A stretch of DNA of 64,000 nt from Jaltomata sinuosa (GCA_003996215.1 QJPP01003424.1:62001-126000); one strand, 5' to 3'. Counted from the first letter of the stretch, positions 22,342 through 34,806 are shown. Made by a program: numbers and translations. Notes: generated by a model not told the origin, from the letters alone.

Positions 22342-25315
22342 TCAGCATCCTAAAAATCCATGTCCCGGACCTTGAGGTCTGCATACTCCTTCTGCCTGCT
22401 TTGAGCAGCCAGCAACTTGGTCTGTATGCCCCTTACCTTTTCCCTGCGCTTCCTTCACTAAGTCTACGCCTAGAGTCTTTACATTGCCTTCCTCAAACCA
22501 CCCAATCGGTGATCTACAGTTCCTCTCATACAGTGCCTCGAACGGTGCCATGTTAATGCTGGAGTGGTAGCTATTATTGTACGAGAATTTGCACAATAGT
22601 AGAAACTGGTCCCAATGACCCCCGAAGTGCATCACACATGCTCTCAGAATGTCCTCCAATACTTGGGATCATCCTTTCCGACTGACCATCAGTCTGAGGA
22701 TGGAAGGCTTTGCTAAAAGTGAGTTGTGTACCCAACTCTTCATGTAACTTGCCCCATGACTTAGAAGTAAAATGTGTACCCTTGTCTGAAATGATGGACA
22801 GTGGTACCCCATGCAGTCTCACAATCTCCTTCACGTAGATCTTAGCCAATTGCTGCGAATTGTAATCTACGCTGACCGGAATGAAATGAGCGGACTTGGT
22901 CAGCCTTTCAACAATGATCCACCACAAAATCCATGTCTATCCTTTCCCACTTCCACTCTGGAATTTGCATTCTCTGAAGTAGCCCTGCAGGTCTCTGATG
23001 TTCATACTTCACCTGCTGGAAGTTCTGACATTTGGACACAAAATCCACTATGTCCCTTTTCATCCCTCACCACCAGTAACGCTGCCTCAAGTTCCTGTAT
23101 ATTTTAGTCACACTCGGATGAATTGAGTACCGCAAACCATGGGCTTCCGCTAAGATTCTCTGAATTATATCATCAACCCGAGGAACACAAATCCTCTCCC
23201 TAAAATGCAACACTCAACCAGAGTCTAACATGACATAGCTGGACTCCCCAGATATTACCTTACCTCGCAACTTACCCAGTTTTGGATCCTGAAACTATTT
23301 TGACTTTATTTCCTCTATGAAGGTGGCCTTGACCTCAATGCTGGCCAATAACCCACCTTGATCTGAAACACCTAAGTGCATGAACTTGGCCTCTAAAGCC
23401 CGAATCTCCTTAGCTAGTGGTCGTTTGGACACCCCCAAACAAGCCAAGCTACCATGCTAACAGTTTTCCAGCTTAATGCGTCTGCCACCACATTAGCCTT
23501 ACCCGGATAGTATTGAATGGTCACATCATAATCCTTCAATAGCTCCATCCACCTCCTCTACCTCAGATTCAAATCCTTCTGAGTGAAAACGTGATACAGA
23601 CTGCGATGATCTGTGAATAACTCACACTTGACACCATAAAGGTAGTGTCTCAAAATTTTTAATGCAAAAACCACCACTGCCAACTCTAAATCATGAGTCG
23701 GGTAATTCCTCTCATGCACTTTCAACTACCTGGATGCATAGGCTATCACATTCCTATCATGCATCAACACAACACCCAAACCATAATGTGAAGCATCACA
23801 GTAAACAACAAAGTATTTACCTTCAACCGGCAAGGACAATATGGGGGCTGTGGTCAAAAGTGTCTTGATCTTTTGGAAGCTCTCCTCGCACTTGTCAGAC
23901 CATACGAACGGTACCTCCTTCTGTGTCAGCCTGGTCAAGTGAGTATCAATAGAAGCAAAATTCTTAACAAACCTCCGGTAGTACCCCGCGAGCCCAACAA
24001 AACTCCTCACCTCGATCATAGAGCTAGGCCGAACCCAACTCTTGACTGCCTCAATTTTCTGGGGATCCACCATCACCCCTTTCTCTAACACTACATGCCC
24101 CAAGAATGCCACAGAAGTCAACCTAAACTCACACTTAGTGAATTTTGCATAAAGTTTTTGGTGCATCAAGATATTCAGCACAATAGGAAGATGATTAGCA
24201 TGCTCCTCCCTACTCTTAGAGTAGATCAAAATATCATCGATGAATATGATAATGAAGGAATCCAAGTAAGACTTAAACACCCCATTCATCAAACTCATGA
24301 ATGCTGTCGGCGCATTGGTCAAACCAAACGACATTACTAGAAACTCGTAATGCTCATACCGAGTCTGAAAAGTAGTCTTCGGAATGTCCTCAGGTCTAAT
24401 CTTTAACTGATGGTACCCCGACCTCAAGTCAATTTTTAAGAACACTGATGCACCCTGAAGCTGGTCAAACAAATCATCTATACGGGGTAAAGGGTACTTA
24501 TTCCGGATGGTCACCTTGTTCAACTGCCTATAATCTATACACATCCCCATACTACCATCCTTCTTCTTTACAAATAATACCAGAGCACCCAAAGGCAAAG
24601 CACTGGGACGTATAAATCCCTTATCTAGGAGTTCTTGCAGCTGAGTCTTAAGTTCCCTTAACTTTGCCAGAGCCATACGATACGGAGGAATGGAAATGGG
24701 ACGAGTGCCTTGCTCCAAATCAATACAAAAATCTATATCCCTGTCCGGAGGCATACCAGGAAAGTCCGCTGGAAACACCTCTAAAAATTCAAAAACCACT
24801 GAAACTGACTCAATAGGCGGGGACTCCACCCTATCATCCCAGAGATGAGCCAAGAAGGCTAGACACCCCCTCCCCACTAGCTTTTTAACCCCGACAAATG
24901 ATATTATCTTAACTGGCTTAGGCATGTACACACATTCCCACTCTAGTCTATCCTTACCCGGAATCTCTAAAGCCACAGTCTTGGTGTTACAGTTCAACAC
25001 AACATGATAAGGAGATAGCTAGGTCATACCCAAGATAATATCAAAATCAGCCATATCCAGAATTACCTAGTCTACCCAAGTATGTAACCTCACAAACACA
25101 ATAAAATAATCACGATTTATATGAGTCATAATCACCGACTCTCCAACTAGGGTAGAAACATAGATAGGGGAATCAAGGATATCACAAGTCAAACCCAGCC
25201 CCAAAGCAAAACTCACAGACACATAAGAATATGTAGAGCCTGGGTGAAATAATACCGAAGCCATTTTATCACAGACAAGAATAGTACCTGTGATCACTGC
25301 ATCTGAGGCTTCCAT
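22342..25315 (-). pseudogene. element 2 pol (protease, RT, RNase H, integrase core), broken
   Basis: Protease: 25315-25067, where the active-site triad reads HPGST instead of DPGST, so the catalytic Asp is lost; a TAG follows at 25067 and another near 25020 replaces the Trp expected after GMT. A 424-codon stretch 25000-23726 is open and carries RT (RQLNKVTIRNKYPLPRIDDL, FGLTNAPTAF, FIDD at 24233-24244) and the RNase H start (YCDASHYGLG), ending at a TAG where a Gln is usual. The rest of RNase H and the integrase zinc finger (23720-22930) are in fragments. Integrase core: 22927-22574 (WWIIVERLTKSAHFIPV, IISDKGTHFTS, HPQTDGQSER) and 22659-22342 after a frameshift (SYHSSINMAPFEALYER). Confidence 0.92.
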
Positions 25316-25539
25316 CTCGGTCCTCCCTGGAAAAGCATAGCAATGAGCCCGATCATCAATCCGGGCAACTTTCTAGGCCAGCTGCACCGAACCCCTGCCT
25401 ACGCCGCTATTCCCTCGGTCTCCCCGGCCTCCCTGAAAATTACCTCGCCCACCCTGTGGATGACCCCTAGCATTATCGCCTCTGCCTGTTGGAACCACTT
25501 CTCTAGTCTGTTGCTGACCCTGATTACCTATCTGCCTAT

Positions 25540-26768
25540 GTGGACACTCCTTCTTAAAGTGGCCCAGCTAACCACAATGGAAGCAACCACGGTCAACAGT
25601 AGTTCTGCTAGCTGATGTATAAGATGCTCCCTGGCCTCTAGGAGCTGAACACTGAGATCCTTGACGACCACCTGTAGTAGCTGGAGAGCTGACTTAATAG
25701 GACGGGCCGGATAAGCCTATTGATGCTGGCCCCTGGAGTATGAACCACCATGGTTTCCCTCATTTCGGGGGTTCTTGGCTAAAGCCTTAGCCTGTCCCGC
25801 TTGCCTGACTCCCTCAATCTTCTTCACATAATCCACCTCATCATTAAAGCCCTTTCCTGAAGAAGTCATATACACTGACAGTACCTACAGTTCATTATTC
25901 AGACCTTTGACGAACAACCAGACCCGTTCCTCCTCGGAACCCAACATCTGTGTAGCAAAATAAGACAACGCATGGAACTTAGCCTCATAAGCTGAGACCG
26001 ACATGCTACCCTTCTCCAAGTTCAGAAACTCATCCTTCTTCCGGTCCCTCAAAGTACGGGGAACGTACTTCTCTAGAAATAATGTGTGGAACTGCTCCCA
26101 AGTCAGTGGAGGTAGAATAGAAGACCGACACTCAATATGAGACCTCCACCACTGCTTGGCATCACCTTGCAGCTGAAAAGTGATAAACTCAACCCCATGC
26201 TGACATACAATACCCAACTTGTGTAACCTCTCATGGCAATCCAGGATGAACTCATAGGCATCCTCCTTGTCTGTACTCTGAAACATCGGAGTTTTCAGCT
26301 TAGGGAACTTAGTTAGCATCTTATGATCATTCCCTATCATCACTGGGCCTAACATTGGCCTGAGGAGATCATTTGTGCCCGAAGCTGCGTCCATCCTGGG
26401 TGTTGTAGTAACCGCTGGCTGAGTATCCAAGGCCTGATTTGTATAAGCTGCGGGTATGGCTCCAGCACCAACCAACCCACTCAGAATATCCCACTCCTGC
26501 TTAAAAGTTTCTGATGTCATAGTAGGAAGGCCTGCACCCTTTACTGGTGCCGCCTCCGCTTGAGCCCCTCCATCCTCTACAACCACTTCTTCTACATCCT
26601 CAGCCACATGATCCTGAGGTGGGGGAGGGGTTACCTCACGTGCAGCAGCAGCTCGAGCTCCACCCTTGGCGGGTGCGTATCCAGCTCGTCCCCTGCCCCT
26701 TCCCCTACCTCTGTCGGGCCCGCTGTTGGGACCTCTGGCCTTGCTCCATTATTCCTTGTAGTAACCAT
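25540..26768 (-). pseudogene. element 2 gag, broken
   Basis: Starts MVTTRNNGARPEV at 26768, shifts frame near 26610-26630, then is open 26607-25885 through the Retrotrans_gag core (FPKLKTPMFQSTDKEDAYEF, LQGDAKQWWR, LTWEQFHTLFLEKYVPRTLR, SVSAYEAKFHALS) to a stop after GLNNEL. The CCHC knuckle is at about 25582-25540 (CFHCG-stop-LGHFKKECP), with a TAG where Gln is usual. Start chosen because it lies 196 bases after the primer-binding site and opens with the usual short basic N-terminus. Confidence 0.9.
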
Positions 26769-26963
26769 TTCCAGACATAAGAGTGAATGAAGTAAGATAC
26801 CAATTTGTATCACCAGATACCAATTGGAATCGAGTTATAGCAAGAAGGAAAGAAGGAAGAGATCATTTTTTCTAAAGCCCCATAGCCTCTCAAAGAAAAA
26901 TACGGACGTCTCCGCACCATTCCGCAAGACTCTACTAGACCTGTTTGGTACGACGAGATCAAC

Positions 26964-26983
26964 GAACCTAGGCTCTGATACCA
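26964..26983 (-). promoter_or_regulatory. primer-binding site, initiator tRNA-Met
   Basis: Minus strand reads TGGTATCAGAGCCTAGGTTC, four bases after the LTR end at 26988. TGGTATCAGAGC is the standard complement of plant initiator tRNA-Met 3' end. Confidence 0.95.
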
Positions 26984-26987
26984 TCTT

Positions 26988-29259
26988 TGTCACACCCCAA
27001 CCCATCGTGAGTGGCACCCTCCCAACCTCCGGATGAGCAAACCAATAGAGTTCAACCCTTTTCCTAGACTAACAGCCTAAAACCAGCAATAGAAAGTAAA
27101 CTAGCAATCAAAATAAACAAAAACTATAGCATAATCATTAACCTGTGGAAAATCCCACCTAGGAACTGAAAGTCGTTGTACCCAACATCAACACCAATAT
27201 CTAGAATATGGGGATTCAACCCCAAAAGAAAATACGAAATAGTTTTAAGTTCGAAACAAGTGGACTGAAACTCTAAAGATAACCCAAGGTAGCTCGAATC
27301 AAGTAGCTCACCCTTGAAAGTCGGGAATCGTCGGTGCTAAAGGTGAGGTCGCATCTAAGCTGCTGGAAGATTTCATGTACTCACCAAAAGACAAGCAAGT
27401 GCAATATCAGTACACCACCACTGTGTACTGGTAGGATCATCAGCCAGTTTTCAAATAAACAGTCTATAACAGTACAACAATATCAAGTATAAGGTATGGA
27501 AAACATGCATAAATAACCACAGACACACTTAGACTACACATCTCTACTTAGCCTGTTCCTGCATGAATCTACCACCTAACTCTAAGCCACAACCATACAC
27601 CATTAACTATACCTTTCCATCTAGCCTGGACCCATCCAGGGATCCCCTCTAGACTACACACATGTACCTTGAATCAACCTGGCCTAAACCAAAACCAACA
27701 CAAATGTCAATGAACAACCCGGCCTAAACCAAGACCGACACAACAGTTAGCCAGAATTTCCCTGGCCTCTCAAGGACCACCAAACCAATAACACATTTCA
27801 ATAAGCAGCCCGGTCCACTCACGTAACCAATATCAATCAATGCAACACAATAATAACAATGCAATGATGCAACAAAAGTAAACCATACCAGGCGTGGTAC
27901 CCGTGCAAACCATTTGTTATACCCGTACCAAGCGTAGTACCCGAGCCAACCGAATGTCAATAATCCACAGTCAAATGCATGAACACACAACTTGTAAACC
28001 AACAAGCAAATATTGTTCAAATCATAGAGTAAAACAGGAACCTTAGACATCCTACACAACTTCCCTAAGCAATGTAATTCATACAATCACTTAGATATGA
28101 GTACAAGAATATACAACATTCACCAAAATCGTAAGCCATCACCTACCTCGAAATGATCCAAGCTATATTCAACCCGAGATTTCCCATGTTCCGGATTCCT
28201 CTCTCGTTCTTGGTCTAAAAACAACACACAGTACATACAATTAACACACAAGGCCTGCACATTACCCGAATTATACCAAATCCCCAAACCCCAGGCCACC
28301 CATGATCATCCCACCCATTTCCCCGGCTTTCCCACAATTAATTCTCCTAGTTCTATCATTTTTATGGATAAAAACAGAGAATTTAACAACCTATGATCAT
28401 TTTAACATACTTTTATCAACACCCAAGAACGTACATGCTTGGAATTCCATTTCTTCCCCAAATTCTACCATTCCTAGGTCATTCTAACCTTCTCCAAGTT
28501 TCCTCCTAGCAATTCTACCATATAGGAAATGTATTACAAAGATTGGGGAACAAGAATCTTACCTTAGGGAAGAATTTCAATGGAAAAAGGAAGAAACACG
28601 CCTGGAATCGCCTAGCCCTTCTCCCAAAATGAATTGTAGAAAAATTAACCGTTTTGGGGATGTTTCTGCATTAAAAACCCGTCGGTCCGCTATAGCGGTC
28701 CCTACCCTGCTATAGCAGTCCCGCTATAGTGGTCCCTACTCCGCTATAGTGGTCCCGCTATAGAGGATGACTTCTGCTATAGCGGTCTTAAGTGGGTGTT
28801 GACCACCACTATAGCTTTATTTTCCATCGCTATAGCGGTATGTTCCACCGGTATAGCGGTATTTTCCACCACTATAGCGGAGGTCGCTATGGCGGATCAT
28901 TGCACTCATCATGGACAGAATTTTTGGAAATCTCCCAGTTTTTGCCATTTTACAACACACTTGCTTTCCTCGATGACCCAAAATAACCCCTTCACATCAA
29001 ACACAATTTTGGGAGTTCTACTTACCCAAATTCAATTTAGAAAAGTCCCCCGGACTGTTCTATGTCTTGGCTACATGGAAAACTAGCTCAAAACAAGACA
29101 CATAAACCAATCCTTACCCATATTTTCCTAGACTCTACCTCACTTAAAAACTGGCCGAGGCTAGCCTAGACCAGAATTTCAAACTCCCAAATCCAGAGTT
29201 TTCTAACTCTAAAACTTGGCACGATTGGACTAATCGTAATAACGGACTCGGTTGTTACA
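26988..29259 (-). repeat. 5' LTR of element 2, 2272 bp
   Basis: Begins TGTAACAACCGAG at 29259 and ends GGGTGTGACA at 26988 on the minus strand. The CCGCTATAGCGG cluster lies at 28690-28900 and has a different number and order of copies from the one in the other LTR. Many substitutions between LTRs indicate an old insertion. Confidence 0.92.
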
Positions 29260-29339
29260 GTGCTGGCTTATTAATGTGTCCTTCACTTGCCAGTATTACC
29301 CTTGACTCTTCTCTTTCTTGTTCATGTTATTCCCCAGTC

Positions 29340-29492
29340 CTTTTTGTAACTCGTCACTACTTTGATCATCATTCCCTTCTCGTGATAAAATCTCAAAGAC
29401 ATTATCAAATTGGATTTGATTTTCTGGTGGTGTCTTTGAGATCTTATCACGAGAAGGAGATGATGATCAAAGTAGTGAGAAGTTACAAAAAG
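29340..29492. repeat. inverted repeat, two 62-bp arms around a 29-nt loop
   Basis: 29340-29401 and 29431-29492 are near-perfect reverse complements (about five mismatches). Both arms contain CACTACTTTGATCATCAT and CTTCTCGTGATAA on opposite strands. It lies in the LINE ORF1 region. A hairpin this long is not expected in a coding sequence, so it looks like an inverted duplication after the LINE inserted. Confidence 0.9.
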
Positions 29493-29608
29493 AACTTTAT
29501 TATCTTCGTTCACTATTCTGAATCTTCTGTTTGTTGGCTACCATTGCCCCTCATTCACAACAGGTTTCCACCTCTTTGAATAGTCCTAGGAGGACCTTTT
29601 GGATGCAC

Positions 29609-30615
29609 CTATTCTCCTGTGGTGATTTCTTGGGTGTTGTTTTCATTGTGCTTCTTCAGCTTCGGATTCAATATTCTACAATTATCTTCTCCGTGGCCTT
29701 GTATTTTGCAGCTCTTACCGTACTTCGGTAAGAAATTATATTGAATATTGATACTTTCCAACCTTGATTCATTTCCATTCCCTACAAGAACTTCAATTTC
29801 TACGTGTCCAAGGAGTTGTGCCAATAAATCTTCTTGAATCTTCACCTATGCACAACTGGTCTAGTCTTATTTATTGTAGTCATATCTAGATGAAGTGGCC
29901 TTTCCACAGATGATTCCAAGTAGAACAGTGATTCCTTCACAAAAAATATGGGCAATAGATCTAGGAAGGAGATCCATGCCATAGCTTGAGTCGTTTCTTC
30001 ATCCGCCCTAAACTTTGCATCATAGATTAACAACCTCATTTAGTATGCTTGCCCATCTTTAGCATTAATATAGTAGACATTCTTTGACATGATATTCACA
30101 AAATCATTCATCGTGCTCAGTCTCATTAGAATATACCTATTTCTAAGCAAGTCAATTTTGCAGTCTCCCTTAGTATTACATTGCTTTGGAATCTGAGTGT
30201 GAAGATCCTCCAATTTTTTCCACCCGTAAGATAATTTCCCAGTTACTGCATATTGGAGGTCTTCTATGATATTCATCTTTTGAACCTCTTACTCCGTCCA
30301 AGTCACTCTTGGTATTCCATTATTATACGATATTTTCTTCATGGGGATTTATTCCCGAACTTCACATTTACTCTGTTGTGCGGTAGGTTTCATCAGATTA
30401 GCATATTTCACCTTGTCTTTAGTGGATTCTTTAGTATTGTCATTGATTACTGCATTTGTATTGAGATCGATAGGCAAATTGTTAGGCTCGATAGGCAAAA
30501 CACAAGGGTTATTTGTGGGGTTCTTTTGGTACAGTTGTGGAAAGAAACTTTCTGACGTTAAGGAGAAAATCTGACCAGCCTCAGAACTAGGTTGACCAGT
30601 GGCCAGATCGGCCAT
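29609..30615 (-). pseudogene. LINE ORF1 (DUF4283 and CCHC knuckle), broken
   Basis: Starts MADLATGQPSSEAGQIFSL at 30615, just after a leader with AAACCCTAATTTTTCC. DUF4283 wording follows in pieces: 30276-30040 (LQYAVTGKLSYGWKKLEDL, NRYILMRLSTMNDF), 30039-29842 (AMAWISFLDLLPIFFVKES), and 29845-29609, which carries the knuckle KYGKSCKIQGHGEDNC with its first Cys lost (Gly-Lys where Cys is usual). ORF1 of such LINEs binds the element RNA. Stops and frame changes separate the pieces. Confidence 0.85.
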
Positions 30616-30670
30616 GAACGATGAAGGAAAAATTAGGGTTTATGGTAAGAAATAATGAGAGATAAGAGAG

Positions 30671-31117
30671 CGAACGCGAATGGACAATTATTTTCACAAG
30701 TAATTCTCATCATATCAAGAATGTTTCAATCATATATTTTTTCAAGAACTTTTTTTCCTCTCTTTTTTTCATGTCACATTCCTTTTAAGAGGATCTTTTC
30801 ATCACTTTGTATCTATCATTGGTCACTTTTTTCACTCAACCATCTCTTTCTTCAGATCTAACTATTTTATCAGATTCTATGCTACAATGATCAAGGAAGC
30901 AGGATGCAAAAACTTGGAATTCAAAAAAATTGATCAAGGCAAAAATATGGCTACCAACGAAAGGCTACAGGATCAAAGAGATAAACTAGTGATAACAATA
31001 TCTGAAAAAGCCAAAATTAACAAGGCATATCAAAGAAAAACTATTATCATCTTCTAAATAGAGAAATACTTTTTATTTTGCTTCAATAAAATACAAGGCA
31101 AGTTCTAGACTAAGATG

Positions 31118-31166
<49 letters not shown>

Positions 31167-31787
31167 AGAAATTCTCGCCACACATGATACAAGTATCAAT
31201 CAATATGGATCAATTCCACTTCTAAGACAAACTTAGTCATAACAAACTATAAAATAAGAATAAGCTATATACAGAGTTACTACTATGAGCCTAAGTGTCA
31301 AAAAGTTTGCGATTTTGTTTTATGCTCAAGCACTTACAGAAAAGTACAACTCAAACTCAGGCCTAAATATGCTAGTTTCAAACAAGTCAAATGGTCTTTT
31401 ACTACTCCTAAAAAATAATATAGAAGTTACTTTAAGAAAATAAAAAGTTACCCGGTGCAAAGAGCGCCTCCATCCCCCCCCTCCACCCGAAAAAGAACCG
31501 AGACCATTTGAAAAACCAAGGAGTGAATGAGATATGCCACTTAAAAACTAGAATGAAAAAAATACTAAAAAATCTTTTTGTATTTTTTATTCAAATGAAA
31601 TAAAATCCTATAGCATACTCACCCTTAAACTCATAAATATCAAAAGAATTTCCACCTCACACTAAAAGTCATGGTTTGTCCCCAAAGCAATTTATAGAAA
31701 AAAGATGAAGGAGGAGGGTGAGAGATACTCCCTGAGGCCATCTAAAGCCAAGATGTTAAAATGTTTACTCAAATTTCATCAAGGGTC
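30671..31787 (-). mobile_element. 3' part of the old Athila-like remnant
   Basis: On the minus strand, just left of the Athila insertion, the sequence reads TTTGGGGACAAACC, a Thr/Phe-poor AT-rich stretch, and GTGTGAGGTGG. This resembles the 'TTGAGGACAATGC ... TTAGGGG' block after the last ORF of Athila elements (compare 41936-41976 here). It continues the remnant seen at 44768-46065. No ORF. A TA microsatellite lies inside. Left end is uncertain because the LINE leader adjoins. Confidence 0.5.
31121..31159. repeat. (TA)n microsatellite
   Basis: Uninterrupted alternating TA for 39 bases. Shorter TA runs also occur at about 50560, 51000 and 51635 inside CACTA introns. Confidence 0.95.
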
Positions 31788-31792
31788 GTATG

Positions 31793-33190
31793 TGATGTGC
31801 CTCCATTCTACGGAACTTTTGACTCCTTTAACTAAGAATAATCGTGAGTTTTCAAGCAACCGTTGTCGTTTTTGATGTTTTTATGTTGTATTTGCAGGAA
31901 ATGTAGACAAGGATAAAAAGGAAGTAAAACTACTCAAGCTAAGTAAAAAGGTTGAGCTTGACGGAGGACCTGACGGCTCGTCACACCTGTGACGGACCGT
32001 CAGCCAAGCCAACAAACCTGGCAGCACTTGAAGGAGCCACTAGATAGCAGCGACGGTTGACACGACGGCCCGTCACACCTGTGACGGACCGTCAGCCAAG
32101 CCGTCAAGTGGGAGCTAAAGGAGAGCCTGCACTGGATAGTGACGACGGCTTGGAGTGATGGCCCGTCACATGCTTGACGGCCAATCAGGCGACCGGTCAA
32201 ACGCGATGCGGGATTCCAAAAATCCTATTTTTGGACTTTATTTCCTGGACTACTATAAATACCCTGTGTTAGGTTTATTTTAATTATTCATTACCCAATA
32301 GTTCTAGGATTATTTTGAGCAAGTTTTGGAGAGAAAAACACGACCCAATACGTTTGTCTTCCTCTCTTCCCTTGTTCTTCCATTGTTCTTGGGATCTTGG
32401 ATTCTTGTTCTTGGATAAATTGAAGCTTGTGTTCATTATATTGTAAGAATCTTTTCTCTTTATTATGAATATGAATTTCTTCTCTTTTCCTAATAGCATG
32501 AGTAACTAATTTCGCACAACTAGGGTTGTGGGAGCCATGGCAAAAGTAGCAATATAGATTCCGAGTAGCGTAGGGTTCAATCTTTATGTTGTCACGTGGT
32601 TAATCATTCAATTACTAACGTTTTCTAGTGGTTGCAAACATTAGAACATGCCTAGGTTTAATTTGCTTGAGTAAAGAGATTAAAACCGGGAAATTTGATT
32701 AACTACAAGGATTCGAGACTACCAACTCTCATCTCATGATTAATGCTGTAACTAGATTAATCAACTTGATGTTTAGGATTGAAATAAGAAAGTTCACCTT
32801 TTCAAGTTTGAGAGAATTGAAAAGGAAATTTGTCTAACTGGTTGAGAAATGTTTAGACGATACCATGAATTCAATCACATCGTGATATGCATATAGAGCG
32901 AATCTGGTTAAGCCTTGAGTTGAAATTGTTATGACGCCATGGTGAACACTTCCCTAGTTCACTCTCATATTGATTATTAATCGCACATTATTATTTGCTT
33001 TGGTTAAATATTGTTCACACAAACCCCCCCCCCCCAATTTACCGGAAACTATCGACTACTAGTCATTTAATTCACTATCGATTTAATTTGCACCTTATTC
33101 CCTGTGGGATCGACCCCAACCTTAGTTGGGTTCTATACTTGACAGCGACCGCTTACGCTTCGTAATTGGAGTCGTAATTTGGGCGTATCA
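31793..33190 (+). repeat. 5' LTR of element 3, 1398 bp
   Basis: Carries GACGG-n-CCGTC palindromes in 31965-32205, a TATA box at 32254-32261, and a poly-C run at about 33025-33036. It ends just before the primer-binding site. Lacks about 94 bp present in the 3' LTR (see findings). Confidence 0.95.
32254..32261 (+). promoter_or_regulatory. LTR promoter TATA box
   Basis: CTACTATAAATACCC directly downstream of the palindrome cluster; the same site is at 43823-43830 in the 3' LTR. Retrotransposon transcription would start about 30 bases further on. Confidence 0.6.
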
Positions 33191-33195
33191 AATTT

Positions 33196-33213
33196 TGGCG
33201 CCGCTGCCGGGGA
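33196..33213 (+). promoter_or_regulatory. primer-binding site, Athila (tRNA-Asp) type
   Basis: TGGCGCCGCTGCCGGGGA starts six bases after the 5' LTR. This is the Athila-type site, usually ascribed to tRNA-Asp. Confidence 0.9.
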
Positions 33214-33318
33214 CTACGGTTGTTTATTAAGTCTTGTGTGTTTATTTGACTCTTAGTCATATTTCCTGATTTTACTTTTATTTGTTGTTTTTGTTTATTA
33301 CAGGGTACTGAGTTGTGC

Positions 33319-34806
33319 ATGCCAAGTACCCGACGCTCGGGTGAACCAATATTACCATACGACCCCGAGCTCGCAAGAACGCTAAGGCAAACCATGGCTA
33401 CACAACAAACGGAGGCAGCAAGGCTCGCTGTAGAACAGCAGGCTCAACAGGATCAGCATCACTTGAATGCTGAAGATATAGAGGATGATACTGCATTAGA
33501 TGGAGTTGGTGCTACGGGCGCAATTATTCTTCCTCCACTAGCGCCCGGGGCCAAGTTCAACATAACTAGCACAATGCTCCGACTGTTGAACTTAAAGGGA
33601 CTGTTCCGTGGTATGGCTGGTGATGATCCAAACCGGCACCTGATGAATTTCGTGGGTATCTGCAAGTCGTTTGAATTGCCTGGAGTAAGTCAGACCGCGA
33701 TCAGACTCAGGTTGTTTCCATTGTCTCTATCTAATGAGGCAGCGTTATGGTTGACAGAGCTAACCTCCGACTCTATCACAACTTGGGGAGAGTTGAAAGG
33801 AGCTTTCCTAGAAAGGTTTTTTCCTCCCTCTAGGATGATACAGTTGAGGGATGAAATTAGCAATTTCAGATAACAACCTCACGAGGCGTTACATGAGACG
33901 TGGTTGTGGTTCAAGAAGAAGCTGACATAATGCCCTAACCATCAGTTGACCGACAATTTCCTGATACAGACATTTTACAGGGCACTAAATTCGGCTACCA
34001 AGCCGACACTGGATAACGCAGCAGGTGGAGCGTTTATGGGCCTCACTTTTATCGATGCCACAACTATTCTAGACCGGCTCACTAAAACCAACAGAGCATG
34101 GCATACATGGGACACCGAGATGGCTGCTAGCACTCATGCAATCGGTATGTCAGCAGAACAGCGCAGGAGAGAGGAAGAGCGGGATCAAGATATGGCCCAT
34201 CTGAAAATGCAAATGGACCTTCTGACAAAACATTTGCTGTCAGGAGACATGGAGAAAGTGAAAGTTGTGGGTTCCCAAAGTAGAGCAGCAGAGTTCGATT
34301 CTGAGGAGGAGGCAAATTATTTGGGGGGTTTCCAGGCCAATGGCCAGGGAAACCAAGGTCGGAACTATCTGAAAGACAACTACTATGAAAAAGCTGGCTA
34401 CAGAGACCGTGATCAGGGGAACTGGATGAATAAAACTGATAGAGGTGGGTTGTACGTACCACCTGGTAATCGAGAAAGAAGTAGCAATGATACAGGGACG
34501 TCCAAGTTAGAGAATATGATGGCGAAGATGTTGTTGAAGGTAGAATCTACTGACTCCGGAGTCAAGGAAATGAAATCTGAATTATCATCATTGAGTCAGT
34601 TGGTTAATTCTCATTCCACCTCAATCAAGCAGTTAGAGCAACAAATGAGTCAAGTCTCGGCGTCTCTAAATCAACGGAAAGCTGGAACATTGCCGAGTGA
34701 TACCATTCAAAACCCGAGAAATGACGGAAATTGTATGGCAATCACCACCAGAAGTGGTAAGACATTATCAGAATCACATCCGGTAATTCAGACCCAGAAA
34801 AGGTAG
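33319..34806 (+). pseudogene. element 3 gag, broken
   Basis: Opens MPSTRRSGEPILPYDPEL after a TTATTACAG acceptor-like site. One frame covers the Athila Gag core (LLNLKGLFRGMAGDDPNRHL, LFPLSLSNEAALWL, WGELKGAFLERFFPPSR, QTFYRALNSATKPTLDNAAGG) and a Gln/Ser-rich coiled tail (EMKSELSSLSQLVNSHSTS, IKQLEQQMSQVSASLNQ). It is interrupted by TAA at 33871-33873 and TAA at 33928-33930, each where the family has Gln, i.e. CAA to TAA. The frame is lost at about 34800 near an A-run (stop TAG 34804-34806) and continues in another frame. Gag would form the particle shell. Confidence 0.92.

Larger units (their letters stand above)
19579..29259 (-). mobile_element. complete but dead Ty3/gypsy chromovirus (element 2), 9.7 kb
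   Basis: Both LTRs are present (26988-29259 and 19579-21845), with a perfect initiator tRNA-Met primer-binding site and gag, PR, RT, RNase H, integrase and chromodomain in order on the minus strand. Flanking 5-mers are GTGCC and GTGCT, one mismatch, consistent with a 5-bp target duplication that has aged. The chromodomain and domain order place it in the Tekay/Del-type chromoviruses. Stops, frameshifts and a lost protease aspartate show it cannot move by itself. Confidence 0.93.
15865..30670 (-). mobile_element. LINE retrotransposon, interrupted by element 2
   Basis: Two parts: 29260-30670 (leader and ORF1) and 15865-19578 (end of ORF1 and ORF2). They belong together because element 2 sits between them with near-matching 5-bp flanks (GTGCC at 19574-19578, GTGCT at 29260-29264), and because ORF1 and ORF2 occur in proper minus-strand order across the gap. 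ORF1 has DUF4283 and a CCHC knuckle; ORF2 has endonuclease and RT. No poly(A) tail is seen at the 15865 end, so the 3' end is probably lost. All reading frames are broken. Confidence 0.85.

Noticed and set aside
29274..29579. 101-codon plus-strand ORF
   Set aside because: Open only because it reads through the inverted repeat and antisense LINE ORF1.
32284..32499. 71-codon minus-strand ORF present in both Athila LTRs (also 43853-44068)
   Set aside because: It is antisense to the LTR leader and identical only because LTRs are copies; no domain or codon signal.
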